Assembly (NCBI GenBank): GCA_026686845.1
Contig: JAIVEN010000013.1
Span: forward strand, 5,662,001-5,726,000
DNA length: 64,000 bases
Direction of reading: 5' to 3'
Source of the DNA: Adenanthera pavonina
Taxonomy: Eukaryota > Streptophyta > Magnoliopsida > Fabales > Fabaceae
Part shown: piece by piece, positions 36,701 through 48,215 of the stretch
How positions within the stretch are numbered: position 1 is the stretch's first letter
Layout of the letters: each line of letters opens with the position of its first letter
Made by a program: the position numbers and the translations under genes
Notes under the pieces: generated by a model
The model's database searches: none
Seen by the model: only the letters and a program-made list of their open reading frames with translations
Told to the model about the DNA's origin: nothing

Positions 36701-38330
36701 ACTTGTGGAACATGCGATGCCTCATGTTCAAGTAGTGAGATTGATCTATGTATATATATCACTACCACTAAATCATCTTCCTTTAACTAGGAGAGCTGGA
36801 TGGCAGTGGATTGAGGATACACTTTCCCTAAATCATCACCAATTCCAGTGGTCCAAGGGAAGGGGAACCATGGTTTACTCGCTAGTGGAATGACCTTTAG
36901 CTGGGTTATAACTAGTGGTAGTGAGTTTAGTAGTTGTCCAAAATCGACCTTCACTGGTTAATGAAAAGGGGCTACTTCTTGTGATGATGACTAGCTCATG
37001 GTTTTTGCCGTGATTGATTTGGGGGATTGGCATAACATATACATTGCATTCTGCATAACATATATTACATGAATGATACTACTTATAAGTATCTATAACT
37101 TTCTTTATATTGTACTATTATGTATGTAACCATTTATGTAAATGTAATTCTTTGTTTTATGAGTCACCCTGGTTACTGGGATATTTGTCTTACCTCTCGT
37201 AAGGGAAATATTTATAAGAACGGGACCTAGCTATAGCAAGGAGTAGCAGAGACGGATAAGTCTCCTTGGGGACATACAGGATACCGGAGTACTCATGCTG
37301 GTATGTGTTGCGCATGTTATATTTAGTATTGTGCCAAGTGTATGACACTACTTGGCGCTATATGTAATTGTTATGCATGTGTTTCTTCGGAACTATTTGT
37401 GTATTCTTGTCCCTCGTGCGTTAGCTATATAATTAGACATCAATGTTGAATGAGACTACATTGGGTTTAGAGGTATGTATGTTTGAGCTGGTAGTCTAAA
37501 CCATCTTATTGTTTTTGCAAGGATTGTTGTAATGGTTGATCTTGTATGACAGATTTTTGTCTCCCTTTATTGTCGGAGTGAGCTTGGCCCCTATGCCATG
37601 GGTGGCCTATGTGTGTTTTGATGAATGTGAGGGATTTGTGTGTGTTATGATTGGAGACCTCGAGCTGGGTTAGGATGTGTTTGTTTGTATCGTATATTGC
37701 TCTGCTAGTGTAAGGTCTCATGTGGATGTCCTTTTTGGTGTTGTTGTAGTAAATGGGTATATAACCGATTTGTGCTATTGTGATACTAAAGGGGTCAAAT
37801 TCTACAAGAATAATTTTCTTAGAATAAGATTGCCCCAAACTCAGTTCTCGAAGTATTTGGGTCTTGAGTCAAGTACTAGTTTTGGTGCTAATGGTATGGT
37901 TTGGTATTGGGAGGCCCAAGTGCCAAGTTTTGGTCTAAAATTGACCATTTTGATCTATGACATTCAAAATCTTTGTACAGAGATATTTCATAACATGGCT
38001 TGTGTTTATAGTCAGAGTAGGAGTAGAGTGACCTACAGGAGTTAGAATCAAATCAATTGAAGATCAGAGTACGAAGTAATGCGCATCAAAAGTTCATCAG
38101 GAAAATTAGCAAATTACTAATATTGCATCAGTATTTGGCATCGCGGTGCTAGTGGCCAAGCCACAGCACCACATAATCCTATTTCTATCCCCTATTCATC
38201 TAGAACACTCTCCCACTGTGGCGTGACCTGGGACCTAGGTCTCACTATGGCGGCACCCTCTGTTTTATCTCCTTGGTGCTGCTTTGCATTCTTGATAGTG
38301 ATTTCGGGTTTTTGTTTATAGGGTGTTGCA
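33791..38330 (+). mobile_element. R3 repeat copy B (LTR-like, with a nested solo LTR)
   Basis: It begins TTTAACAACCCACAC, a one-base change from a TGTAACAACCC start, and ends AGGGTGTTGCA. The 5-bp flanks TTTTA (33786-33790 and 38331-38335) match. Without the nested LTR at 35173-36640 it is about 3.1 kb and collinear with copies A and C. No coding capacity or internal retroelement domain is present, so it is probably a solo LTR. The frames inside it are spurious. Confidence 0.68.
35173..36640 (+). mobile_element. Solo LTR (1468 bp) nested in R3 copy B
   Basis: It begins TGATCGGGATCCTGCAAG and ends GGACACATCA, with inverted TGAT/ATCA tips. The flanks are GAAAC and GAAAT, a target duplication with one change. 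R3 copies A and C lack it. A repeated GTTGACCYRGCRC-type module lies at about 36165-36260, the same relative position as the GGCCGCGGCC cluster of the LTR at 24575. Confidence 0.72.
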
Positions 38331-38335
38331 TTTTA

Positions 38336-39022
38336 CCCTTCTTTTTTTATGTGAGCATCATGGATATCCCCTTTTATTTTACCCTTCTTTTCAAATTGGT
38401 TCCCCATTTTTTTAATATCAATCTATACTTATAACTGTTTAAATAATTAATCCCCACAATTAATAATAATTGCTTGTGAAGTCATCCCTATAAGCGTCCA
38501 ATTGCATAACCGACGTTAGAATTTGTTCAATTGCCAAACAGTTTGCTGATATAAAAAAGTGAACTGCTTGGAAGGGTATTCAAATGGGTTTACATATGGA
38601 TTTAAGAAATGTAGTTATTTAATCTGACGGCGAAGAGCTTGTTGATACCATACATTCCAAGTCCTTTTGTCATGAATGGAAGCTATAGTCTAATCAAGAT
38701 GATGATTAGCTTGCTCATAATGCTGATAAGGGGTTGTGCCCGTTAGGATAAGAGGTTACTTCCCCACCCTTTTTTGTTATAATTCTTTCTATGGATAGGA
38801 ATCATTGTAAAGAGATAAACTATGATTGGATAGATGTAACATAGCTTCCATTTCTCTATGCATGTTATGTTTGTTTGTAATGTCCTAAAAATTTGATAGA
38901 GGAACCTAAAGCATCACAAAATTTCTATCAAGAAAACTTTAAAGACAAGATTTTGATGAAATTTATTTCATTAAAAGGGTTAATAGAAGAACATGAAATA
39001 AATATAAAAAGTAAACTTCATT
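38336..39022 (+). pseudogene. RNase H-like (RVT_3 type) fragment in a spacer
   Basis: From about 38550 to 38760 the plus strand reads KGIQMGLHMDLRNVVI, a stop, then SDGEELVDTIHS and LAHNADKG. This resembles the RNase H-like domain found in many plant retroelement-derived proteins. Stops interrupt it. The rest of the interval is non-coding and includes the 3' flank of the CRK gene. Confidence 0.35.
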
Positions 39023-42000
39023 TTATCTAGCTAAGAGCTCACTATCTGACATTTCATTCAAGGAGGATAGTATGCAAGTATGAATTTCCCTCCCATGAAT
39101 GAAGTATGCAGGTTCTCGAGGAATTGGTAATTCAATAGAAAAGTTACTCAGATAGAATAGAATTTGTGACATTGTAGGCCTGTGATTAGGATTTTCTTGA
39201 ACACATAACAATCCAATCTGCACACATTGGATGACTTGATCAATTTCAGAATGAGATCCCTTTAGATATGGGTCCAAAATATCTAATGGCTTTTCATCAT
39301 TCCATTGTTTCCAAGCCTGAAAGAATTTGTTAGAGAATGATAATCAAATCAATGCTCTTCCTTCCTCTAGGATATTTGTTGACAATTTGCATATAAGTTG
39401 TAATGGAAACTGCTTTAATTTAATACTCACATAAGTTAATAGGTGTGATTCCTGAGAGCTAGCAATCCTTTTACCACTGATCATTTCTAAAATTATAACA
39501 CCAAAACTAAAAACATCTGATTTTTCTGAAAACTGACCGTGCCTTACATATTCAGGAGCCATATAACCACTGAAAAAATAATAACAATATTAGTATAGTA
39601 TTTGAACCATACAATGTGTAATGCTTTGTACAAGCATCAATTAGAAATCAAATAAATTAAGTGAAACCCTTCTAGTTATAATTCTACAATGAATGGAATG
39701 CACATAGAATATCCAATCTCATTTTCTTCATTCAATTTGATGATAAAATGAGGATTCAAGACTTACAATGTTCCAACAACTTTGTTAGTATTTCCTTTTT
39801 CTTGATCTACATCAATCATTCTTGCCATACCAAAATCTGATATTTTTGGATTCAGATTATTATCTAATAAAATATTACTTGGCTTGAGATCACGGTGAAT
39901 AACTTTTAGTCGTGAATGCTCATGTAAATAAATGAGTCCTCCAGCAATTCCTCTTATGATTTTGAATCGTTCAGACCAATTTAGTAATCTTTGCTTTTGA
40001 GTACCTACATTATAAACACAAACAAAAAAGGAAAAACAAGTGAATTTTTTTAATAAGTAATCAATTTGCTGTATAAATCCATCAAAAGCATGTACATATA
40101 CACTCCAACCAAATTGAGCAAATAAGATTAGCAAATCTTACCAAATATAAAGCAATCAATGCTCTTATTAGGTACATATTCATAAATAAGAATCTTCTCC
40201 TCTTTGTCCAAGCAAAATCCTAATAAGGCCACTAAATTTCTATGTTGAAGTTTTTCTATTAGTAAAACCTCATTCTTGAACTCTAATACTCCCTGCCTAG
40301 AATTTTTTGAAAGTCTTTTTACAGCAATTTCTCGTCCATCAGGCAAAGTACCCTGAAAACAAAATTAACTAATTATATACCAAATGTATATACAAATGAG
40401 TAATTTGTTATAGACTTTTGCATACTAATCACCTTGTAAACTTCTCCAAATCCACCTTCACGTATTCTATTTTGATGTGCAAACTTATTTGTTGCAGCTT
40501 CAATTATAGTTAAATCAAATTGCAGGGACTTCAACTTGGAACTTTCTTCCCCAACTGGACAAATGTACGAACTTTCAATGAGTTAGCGTGCTAAAATTGA
40601 ACAACCTTTCATGCATAAAAGTGAAAGATATATTACAATTCTCTCTAAGAATTGCCCTGTCGTTCTTTCTTGTTTTTCTCCAAAGCAGATAGCAGCCCAA
40701 AGAAAAGAGCATAAATGAAATGACAATGACAATGGAGACAATAGTTTTGATAACTGATAGTGATCTCCTCCCTGTTTTTCCTGAATACATAAATACAAAC
40801 AAGTGCGTCATTTACCAGATATTAATTATGCAAATGATTGTTCATGGTAACCATTTTTTGCACATTAATGTGCATTTGTTAATTACAGCCACTTGAACTT
40901 TTTCCCCTCATTATAGGTTCATGACTCCGTCAAAGATAGAGAGGTGCTTCTCACGTTCTCTACAACTCTTTTTGTCCTTAATATAATATTTTTTAACTGA
41001 ATCACCTAAATTAAGAATTACATATATTTATTAATACAATTTAGTAATTTAGTAATTCGAGAATATGTCTAGTACATTTATTTTCTTCAAACCAAAACAA
41101 ATGATTGAAATACAATTTTAAAATTTGATTTTTTATAAGTTTTGTGGATAATAAAAAATAAATATGGTCTCACGTCATATTTTTGTTTCAACTAATCAAC
41201 TTCAAACTCATAACTGAAATTATTGACCGCCATTCAGTAATTATTTCTTTTCCACTTTCTATGTTCCAAAACTTTTATTGTTTAAAGTTACAACATACTC
41301 TCTCCGGTCCTATATATAGAATATTTTGTCCCGATCCTAAATATAAGATCATTTACAATATACGAGGTAGTATTTATTATACATTTCCAAAAAAATGTCC
41401 CTATTTAATATATCCAAAGAGAAAGAAAAAGAGATTAAATAAGGATAATTTTGGAAAAATATTGGGATTTTCAGAGAAATTGAGGTAGTTAATTAGTTTT
41501 AATTTCAATTCTTAATCCGCGTGATTCGGTTAAAAGGGTCTTATATTAAGAACCAGAAAAAATATATATTAAAAATCATTAATTAATATATAGTACATTA
41601 ACAAAAATACCCACATTTAATTTATATACTATAATTAACAGAGAGAAGGAGAAAAATATTAATAATAATAAATGAGAGTGTAACTTGGAAAAGAAAATTA
41701 ATCAAGCACTATAAAACAAAATCAAAGGTCCAAAATAACAAAAGTTTCAGAATTAAGGGATTATCTATTAACATGATATCGAGAGGCTAGTACTTGGAGT
41801 AGAAAAGGAACGAAAAAAGGATCATCATCAGAGAACCCGAACTCAATTTGGATGAGAAATTTATATTTTGACGAAATTTATTAAATGCATCGATGGATGA
41901 GAGATTAAGGAACTGACGATGAAATGAATGTAGAAAAAGGTCAAGGACAACCTTTCATTACCTGGAGCAGGAGCAGGAGCAGGAGGGATGTCAGGTGCGA

Positions 42001-42751
42001 TGCCAATGCTTACATATGGGAGCACGTCCATATTCATGTTACACCCAGCAAGATAAACAAATTCACTAAGACACCAGGGGGAGTTGAAGGCAGCCTTGTT
42101 CAAGCATTTGGTACAATCCGAAGGTGTCAAATCAGGTATGCACTGCCCTAACCCGTATAGCTTCTGCTTTGCCGTCAGCAGCACTTCACTTGTTGCATAT
42201 TTCTTATCAGAATTTGCAACCTTTGGTATCAAAACTTCTACAAGTTCCCGCAATGTTCCGTTGAGACGGGTCTGCTCGATTGAGGCTTTCCTCGACCTAC
42301 CGGGACAAGTCATACCACCTGAAGACAAAAATTTGTCGAATTCAAAGGATTGGCTGGTGTATAACGTACAAAAGTTGTAAAGGATTAAGGCATCAGCTTC
42401 AACAGGGCAGTGCTTTGGCATCATTTTAGCTGCAAGTTTTACGCATTCTTGACAGGTGGCTGGAGTGACGTCGCCACGGCAAAGAAATATGCCAGTAATT
42501 GAGTCACTGGTTCCCTGGCCCTCGGTATCACTAAAGAAGCCATTTTCCCAGGTGGCATTGGATATGAGGGATAAGAGGAGGGCATTCCGATTGGCTTCCA
42601 ATGTGCTGTTGTTTTTGAATATAGTTTTAGGGTCGCAGGAGCCACCATCATATTCGATGTCAGCTGAAGATGCTCCAATAGCAAAACTGAGCAATCCAAA
42701 CAAAGAAAGATGAATGAAGAAATAGGGTGTAGAGTTTTTGAAACTAGCCAT
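39023..42751 (-). CDS. Cysteine-rich receptor-like protein kinase (DUF26), complete
   Basis: Seven exons: 42751-41962, 40780-40637, 40554-40433, 40352-40142, 40004-39767, 39569-39431 and 39316-39023. All have GT-AG junctions and consistent phases, giving 1938 nt and 645 aa. Features: signal peptide (about 1-30); two DUF26 domains with C-x8-C-x2-C at C91/C100/C103 and C204/C213/C216; proline/alanine hinge (about 254-263); one membrane helix (about 276-298); kinase domain (about 340-615) with K364, E380, HRD D461, DFG D479 and APE 506-508. One oddity is that the loop reads IREGGFG, with Arg343 in place of the first glycine of G-x-G-x-x-G. CRKs sit in the plasma membrane and signal in immunity and oxidative stress. 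The ligand is unknown. Intron 1 (about 1.18 kb) holds a MITE. Confidence 0.93.
41298..41563 (+). mobile_element. MITE of the CCGGTCC family, copy 3, in CRK intron 1
   Basis: It starts CTCTCTCCGGTCCTATATAT with TA before it. Its interior shares ACAATATACGAGGTAGTATT with the family. The last 20 bp (AAGAACCAGAAAAAATA) are a degraded inverted end. Confidence 0.65.
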
Positions 42752-42881
42752 ATTTTGATTTCATTTGATCATGGCCAGTTGCTTCAAATCAATCTTTCAT
42801 TATGTCGTCGGAGAAATCGATGGTTGTGTACAATATTAAAAGCTTTCTAACTTTGATATTTTTGTTTGTTGCCTTTTTATC

Positions 42882-42889
42882 GTATATAG
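42882..42889 (-). promoter_or_regulatory. Possible TATA box of the CRK gene
   Basis: ACTATATACG on the minus strand lies about 135 bp upstream of the start codon. The surrounding 5' flank is conserved in the DUF26 relic at 44.7-44.8 kb. This is an inference from position and sequence only. Confidence 0.35.
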
Positions 42890-43282
42890 TCTTTGATCTT
42901 GTGCAATGCGTTATAGACATATTGATATGAATTATAATGTTCGTGGAATATTAAGTTTACTTTTTCAAACTTGGACTTAGGGGCCGGCTAAATAAATAAA
43001 TAGATATAACTAAATCACTAAAAGACATGCCTTCCATTATAATTGTTTTTCATCCATGTAACTCACCAAGCAAACCCTTAACCATGGAGAAAAAAGCACG
43101 TAGAAATCATCCAAAAATTAAAGATAAGGAAAGCTAAAAATTATTAAAATCATGACAAAGTAATAATATATATATATATATAAACAACTATAGCAATTAC
43201 ACGGAAGTAAGAAGCTAATACCTATATAAATTTCTGTATTTATATATATATAAATAATTTATGGATATATATACGTCTAAGT

Positions 43283-43534
43283 CATGGAGTCATTGGTTCT
43301 CCAGCCCTTGATGACTAAAGAAGCCATGGTCTCGGTTTGCGTTGGATGTGAGAGATGAAAGAAGGGCTTTTAAACTGGCTTCAAAGGTGCTGTCCTGTTT
43401 GTTTGGGCTATATTATTACAGTGGCTAGATATAAATTTGAAGCCAGCATCCGGTTCAATGGCAAAACTTAGCAATCCAAACAAGCATGGAAGAATATAGA
43501 AGTAGTGTGTTGTAGAGTGTTTGAAGCTAGTCAT
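43283..43534 (-). pseudogene. DUF26 N-terminal relic
   Basis: From ATG at 43534 the minus strand encodes MTSFKHSTTHYFYILPCLFG..., close to the signal peptide of the intact CRK. After a frameshift near 43420 it reads TFEASLKALLSSLTSNANRD, the start of the first DUF26 domain. The rest of the gene is absent. The upstream flank (43540-43620) also matches the CRK 5' flank, so this is a truncated tandem copy. Confidence 0.8.
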
Positions 43535-43620
43535 ATCTTGATTTGATGATGTGGCCAGCTTCATCTTTAATTTGGTTGCTGGTTCCATTCTCAGAGAGAT
43601 CAATGTAAGTGCACAATGTT

Positions 43621-44030
43621 ATGAACTTTCTAGGACCACACTAGAAATAGGCTATGTTTGGCATATATTAGATGACTGTTAACAAGAACCTGCCAACAAC
43701 AAAAAAATGATCATGACCGAAGATATATAACAACTGTAATATTATATTTGAGCCAAAAGATGTAGATTTTTTACTTAATAAATAATACCAAAAAATAAAT
43801 AAATAATTATCCCACAATCTTCCTCTTTATAAAAAAGCACGCGTATATAGGGGGAAAAAATAAAAGATTCCTTGACAATGAGAATAAAAAATGGAAAATT
43901 GGAGAGAGAGAAGGGGGAGGGGGGGGGGAGACTGGACGACAGTTGGCAAGCCAATCGGCAGAATTTGAAAGTTGAAACATTACTATGTGAGATTTATATT
44001 ATGTTTTGGATTCTCTATTTGGATTACCGA
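43621..44030. other. Spacer with duplicated segment
   Basis: ATTATATTTGAGCCAAAA and AATAATTATCCCACA at 43740-43822 recur at 45453-45520, showing that the DUF26 5' region and its upstream flank were duplicated together. A GA/G-rich tract lies at 43905-43930. No gene. Confidence 0.4.
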
Positions 44031-44565
44031 GAAATGCTTCACAATAATATGTATGATTATTTTGCCATGGGAAGCTTAAATTATCTATTACATGGTATGA
44101 ATCATTTCACATGGATCAATTATACTCTTTTATAAGCTGAATTATAAGCACGAAACTATCTAAGATTTTGCTGAACTTTAATTTATTGATAGTATATTTG
44201 TCATTTACATACCTATAAGATTGTAAATAACCTGGTTTCTTTAATGGATTCTGATGTGAGAGAAATGAGCAATTAATTGCAATAGAATGCAAAAACTTAA
44301 TGATTTTATGTGATTCTATAATTGTTTTATCAGTTAATTTATTTTATCCACTTTAGAAAATGCTAAAGAATAATTCTTGAATTGGGGTGCATGTTTAAAA
44401 ATAGCCCTTGGTTCTGTTAGGGGGTTGGTATTTACGCCATGAATGCTGTCCAAAAATTGTGCATGGCAACATAAAATCCAGCAATCTCCAGCTTGATCAA
44501 AACTTGGAGGTTCATCATGTCTCTGATTTTGGCCTTTCAAAGCTCTTGGCTGACAAAGGTTGTTT
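44031..44565 (+). pseudogene. LRR receptor-like kinase fragments
   Basis: Two pieces in different frames on the plus strand. At 44031-44096 is YDYFAMGSLNYLLHG, matching the hinge region of LRR-RLK kinases. At 44425-44565 is CPKIVHGNIKSSNLQLDQ followed by VSDFGLSKLL, matching the catalytic loop and DFG region. The HGN in place of HRD is typical of the atypical-kinase LRR-III group. The 330 bp between is unrelated. This is a degraded fragment of opposite orientation and different family from the CRKs around it. Confidence 0.7.
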
Positions 44566-44584
44566 TTTATTTTCTAATCAATCT

Positions 44585-44830
44585 TTAGCTGTAAGTTTGA
44601 CTCATTCTTGATATCACAGAAGAAGCCATTTGTCTCCATTTGCATTGGGCGTGAAAGATGAGAGAAGGCCTTTCATATTGAATTCAAATGTGCCGACCAA
44701 TCTAGACAAGGAAAGATGGACGAATGGAAGTAGTGTACAGTATCAATATTAACTTTTAACTTCAGTTTTACTTGTTTGCTGGCTTTTTGTTTCATCTTGT
44801 GCATTGCGACGTGGAGATAATGATATGGAC
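44585..44830 (-). pseudogene. DUF26 5'-end relic with promoter
   Basis: The minus strand reads TFEFNMKGLLSSFTPNANGD at about 44700-44620, aligning with the DUF26 start of the neighbouring relic. The flank at 44770-44830 (CTTGTGCATTGCGA, TAATGATATG) matches the CRK 5' flank near 42898-42930. It carries stops and frameshifts. Confidence 0.65.
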
Positions 44831-45882
44831 AATATATATAAGAGCAGAAGTTGGATATATCACTAGATTTCTTTTTTTTTTTTCTTTTTTCCAAATGCCT
44901 GAATTCAAACATTCGTTCATGTATTCATTCTTAGAAATAATCTCAAGTAGCTTGTTCTTCCTTGTGCCTTGCAAATAGCCCAAAACAAAGTATCATAATA
45001 GTATTTTACTATTCATGGCATGTAAATAGAACCGTTTTACGGAGTTTAAATCTCGATACAAGTTAATTTATGTGAAAATTTTATAATAAACCAGTTTTTC
45101 TTAATTTTGTAATAAAATATATCCATGTAAAATTAGAAAAGAGAATAAAATGTTTTAAACAAGCATTTAATGCTTTAATCAAAGGTATCGAGATTGAACC
45201 CTAAGAATGCAGCAATATAGATAACAAGAGGCATCCACCCTTGTGGTGCCTGTCAAAACTCAATCCGAATTAGTTTAGACCCCATTAAAGTCCTCACAAC
45301 TCGAATGAGACAGGTCCAAAATATTGGATGCTCACATGAAAAAAAAATTAAAAAAAGAGACATTAACTGCATTTTGGAATATGCTATAAGTACGGCATGA
45401 GTTCATAAATAAAAAAAGTTCCTTTTTGTTTTGAGTTTGAAAATAAGGACTATTATATTTGAGCCAAAAATTGTTATTTTATTTGACTCTTAAATAAATA
45501 ATTATCCCACAGTCTTTACTAATCAAAAGGAGGCAAGTAAATTTTAATGAGGAAGTTCCACTTCATTTTTTTCCCGCTCCATAAACTTTCTCCTGAGGGG
45601 ATCCTGGATCCATTCGGCTATTCTAGAATTTTGTTTGAAAATAAGATTCCACATACATGACTCCGAATTATCTAGAGGTATATGAAGTCTGAACATGCCA
45701 CGATTAATGTCAAGTAATATCTATAAATATATTAAATAATAATGAGTTTAATGCTCCTCCTTTTATATTTTAAAAATTTGCATTATGATAATGATGAAGA
45801 AAAATGTATAATGAATGCAAACAAATGATTTTAAATATTAAATTTAGATTCACTTTGATTGATTTTCTAATTTTTTTTAACT

Positions 45883-45917
<35 letters not shown>

Positions 45918-46288
45918 AGTAACTAAACTGCCTCTATGTAAAAGGTGAAAAACCGGCCGCCAAAGGAAAACCCGACACAAGAAGATAATTAACATTGCCA
46001 CAACTTTTTTTTTTTTGGGAGAGGAGGGGGCGTGGGCGCACCACCACGACGACGACAACGACAAGCTAATTGGCAGAAACTCGCTGTCGTCGAGAGGTTA
46101 TAAAGAATTTGGATGCCATTTTAGATAATAAATCAATCGCAAAACTTAGCTCTAATAAGATTCCATGAAACAAGAAACCAACATCAACTTCATTTTGCCT
46201 GTTTCGATACAGCTTTGAAGTTCTCATCAATGATGCCATTTAAGACAGAACAAATGTTTCATAGAAAGAGGTTTTGACAAATACCACA
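44831..46288. other. Intergenic, with duplicated spacer and (TA)n
   Basis: Bases 45445-45525 duplicate 43737-43828. A TA microsatellite is at 45888-45915. No gene is visible. 46020-46060 is GC-rich with GGGAGAGGAGGGGGCG. Confidence 0.35.
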
Positions 46289-48215
46289 TCAGGACAGCAG
46301 ACTAGAAAGTGGACCACGTCCAAAAAGTTGGCCTAGTTCTGCAATTTCATCACTTTCATATTTGCCAATGAACCTGAGAACAGACCACAATACCAAAATA
46401 GGAAGGTTAGAGGAATAACTGCTCCTAACTGCAATGTAATTGATCTTTGCAATATTATGCCCATTACTACATATTTTTTGGCCTCAAATGCTTGTCCACA
46501 GAGTTTGAACTGCAGCAGCCATTCCAACCTGCTTAAATGTATTTTTGCTAGAGTCTGCATGTGCATAAAATTTTTGCACATTATTTTCCCAATGAAAAAC
46601 TACCTACTTTCCAAATATTTCATCCATTATTAGAAGGAATCACATTTCATCAGTGGAAAACCACTAAAGCAAAGACATTCTAGAAGCATTAACAGAGTTT
46701 AGACCATAATCACCAATAAATTCACCATTATTTTTACCTGAGGTTGCTGGAAACTGCCATATAGACACCATAGGCTGCACTGGTAGATAAAATTGGAACA
46801 TTTTCAATTTCCCCAGCAGAAGACTTATCAACAGCCATCTTTGCATTGATCAAGGCATTTGTCACAGCTGTCCCAACCTGAATGAATACAAAAAGTAACG
46901 CATCAGTGTCCGTACCCAATTAAACACTTTAAACAAAAAAACAACTGAAAAGATTATTTAATAACGAAATAAGTTACAATATGTCATATGAATCCTTGAC
47001 AAACTTTTATGCCCTTCACTATTTCACTCTGAAGAACAAATTGATCAAAGGTTTAAAATTTGTATTTGAACATTTGCAAAAGCTGCTATTCATAATATAT
47101 ATATATATATATATATATATCATGCCATGCCAAATCGTCCAACTGCACATGGAGGAGAACTCAATTTCTTGTTTTTTTTTTTTCTCCGGCCAGAAGGGAA
47201 ATGAACATAGTTAGATAGAGACAGGGCCAACATGTAAATTATATAAAGAAAGGGTCTTGTTCATTTTATCCACATCTATTTTAATCTGCCTATACATAAT
47301 TTTCAGTCTATTTATCACATTAGTCAACTGATGGAAGATTCTGCTGGTCATTATTTCAAAGGAGAATAATGAATTGCCTGGTGGTCCTCCTCTTGAAGTT
47401 TACATTGTTAAGTGAATTATCTCAATCATGTTTATAACTTCGTTACTTGCAACTACTTTCAACATATAGGAAATGAAAGTGGCCATATGACTAATAATGA
47501 AAAAACTTAACTTCAAGAAATGCTTAAGTAAATCATAGTGCAGATATGACGAAGCAAAGCCCAAACTCTAAATGGTTTCTCTTTGAAACAAGAAAGAGTT
47601 AAGTCCCCAAGAAAGATAAGAACTAACCAGTGATGAATCTGTTCCCACAACAAAAAGCTTTGATCCATTACGCTGTGCCATGTAAGAAATCATATAGAAA
47701 AGTAAGTACTAGAAATATATAAAAGGATGAAAGTGGATAAAACTACAGGCTGTAAGACAGAGATTACCAAATTGAACATACCACAATTGCACCAATCCTC
47801 TGTATTAAGGAATAGAAGAAGTAAGATTACAACTACTCTACATGATGTTGCATGGGTGTCAATCAAATTCCTTATGTGCGTATAATAATTGGTTAAAAAA
47901 GATATCACAGATAGAAGAAGTAAGATTATGCATAATAAAAAGAAAGCTTTCCATCAATTATGAACAAATAAGATTATTTTAAAAGAATTTCCAAGGTTTA
48001 TAAGAAGTATGATAACATACATAAATAACTCCCAAGATAAATCATGATTCAACAGCCCATTTGACTTCAGATTGGATGGAGATGTCACTCAAAATCGTGT
48101 AACTATCAGGTCAACATAGAGATGACTTATTTTAACCTGCCTAACTTCAACTTCAGTCTGGAATTTCCTTGCAGCTGCCCCAGAAGATGTAGATATAGAA
48201 GCTCCATTACCATAT
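46289..48215 (-). pseudogene. Chimeric gene fragments: ALDH6-type exon plus RETICULATA-related exons
   Basis: Minus-strand blocks with GT-AG borders: 48215-48137 (YGNGASISTSSGAAARKFQ..., as in methylmalonate-semialdehyde dehydrogenase, ALDH6B2); about 47813-47796 (RIGAIV); 47672-47628 (RNGSKLFVVGTDSSL); 46877-46738 (VGTAVTNALINAK...AYGVYMAVSSNLR); and 46373-46289 (FIGKYESDEIAELG..., stop). The second to fourth match RETICULATA-related plastid envelope proteins (DUF3411), but the family's usual C-terminus is missing. The last block is unidentified. All junctions are phase-compatible, so a spliced chimeric reading frame is possible in principle. The dehydrogenase exon and the RETICULATA exons come from unrelated genes, which indicates transposon capture or serial insertion. 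No start codon was found. Confidence 0.72.
47094..47120. repeat. (TA)n microsatellite
   Basis: An uninterrupted AT/TA dinucleotide run inside the spacer between the RETICULATA-related exons. Confidence 0.9.

Noticed and set aside
36031..38045. Plus- and minus-strand frames in R3 copy B
   Set aside because: They lie in a non-coding LTR-like repeat, are not conserved in copies A and C, and have no domain.
41924..42713. Plus-strand frames opposite the CRK first exon
   Set aside because: They are antisense shadows of the DUF26 coding sequence with no independent motif.
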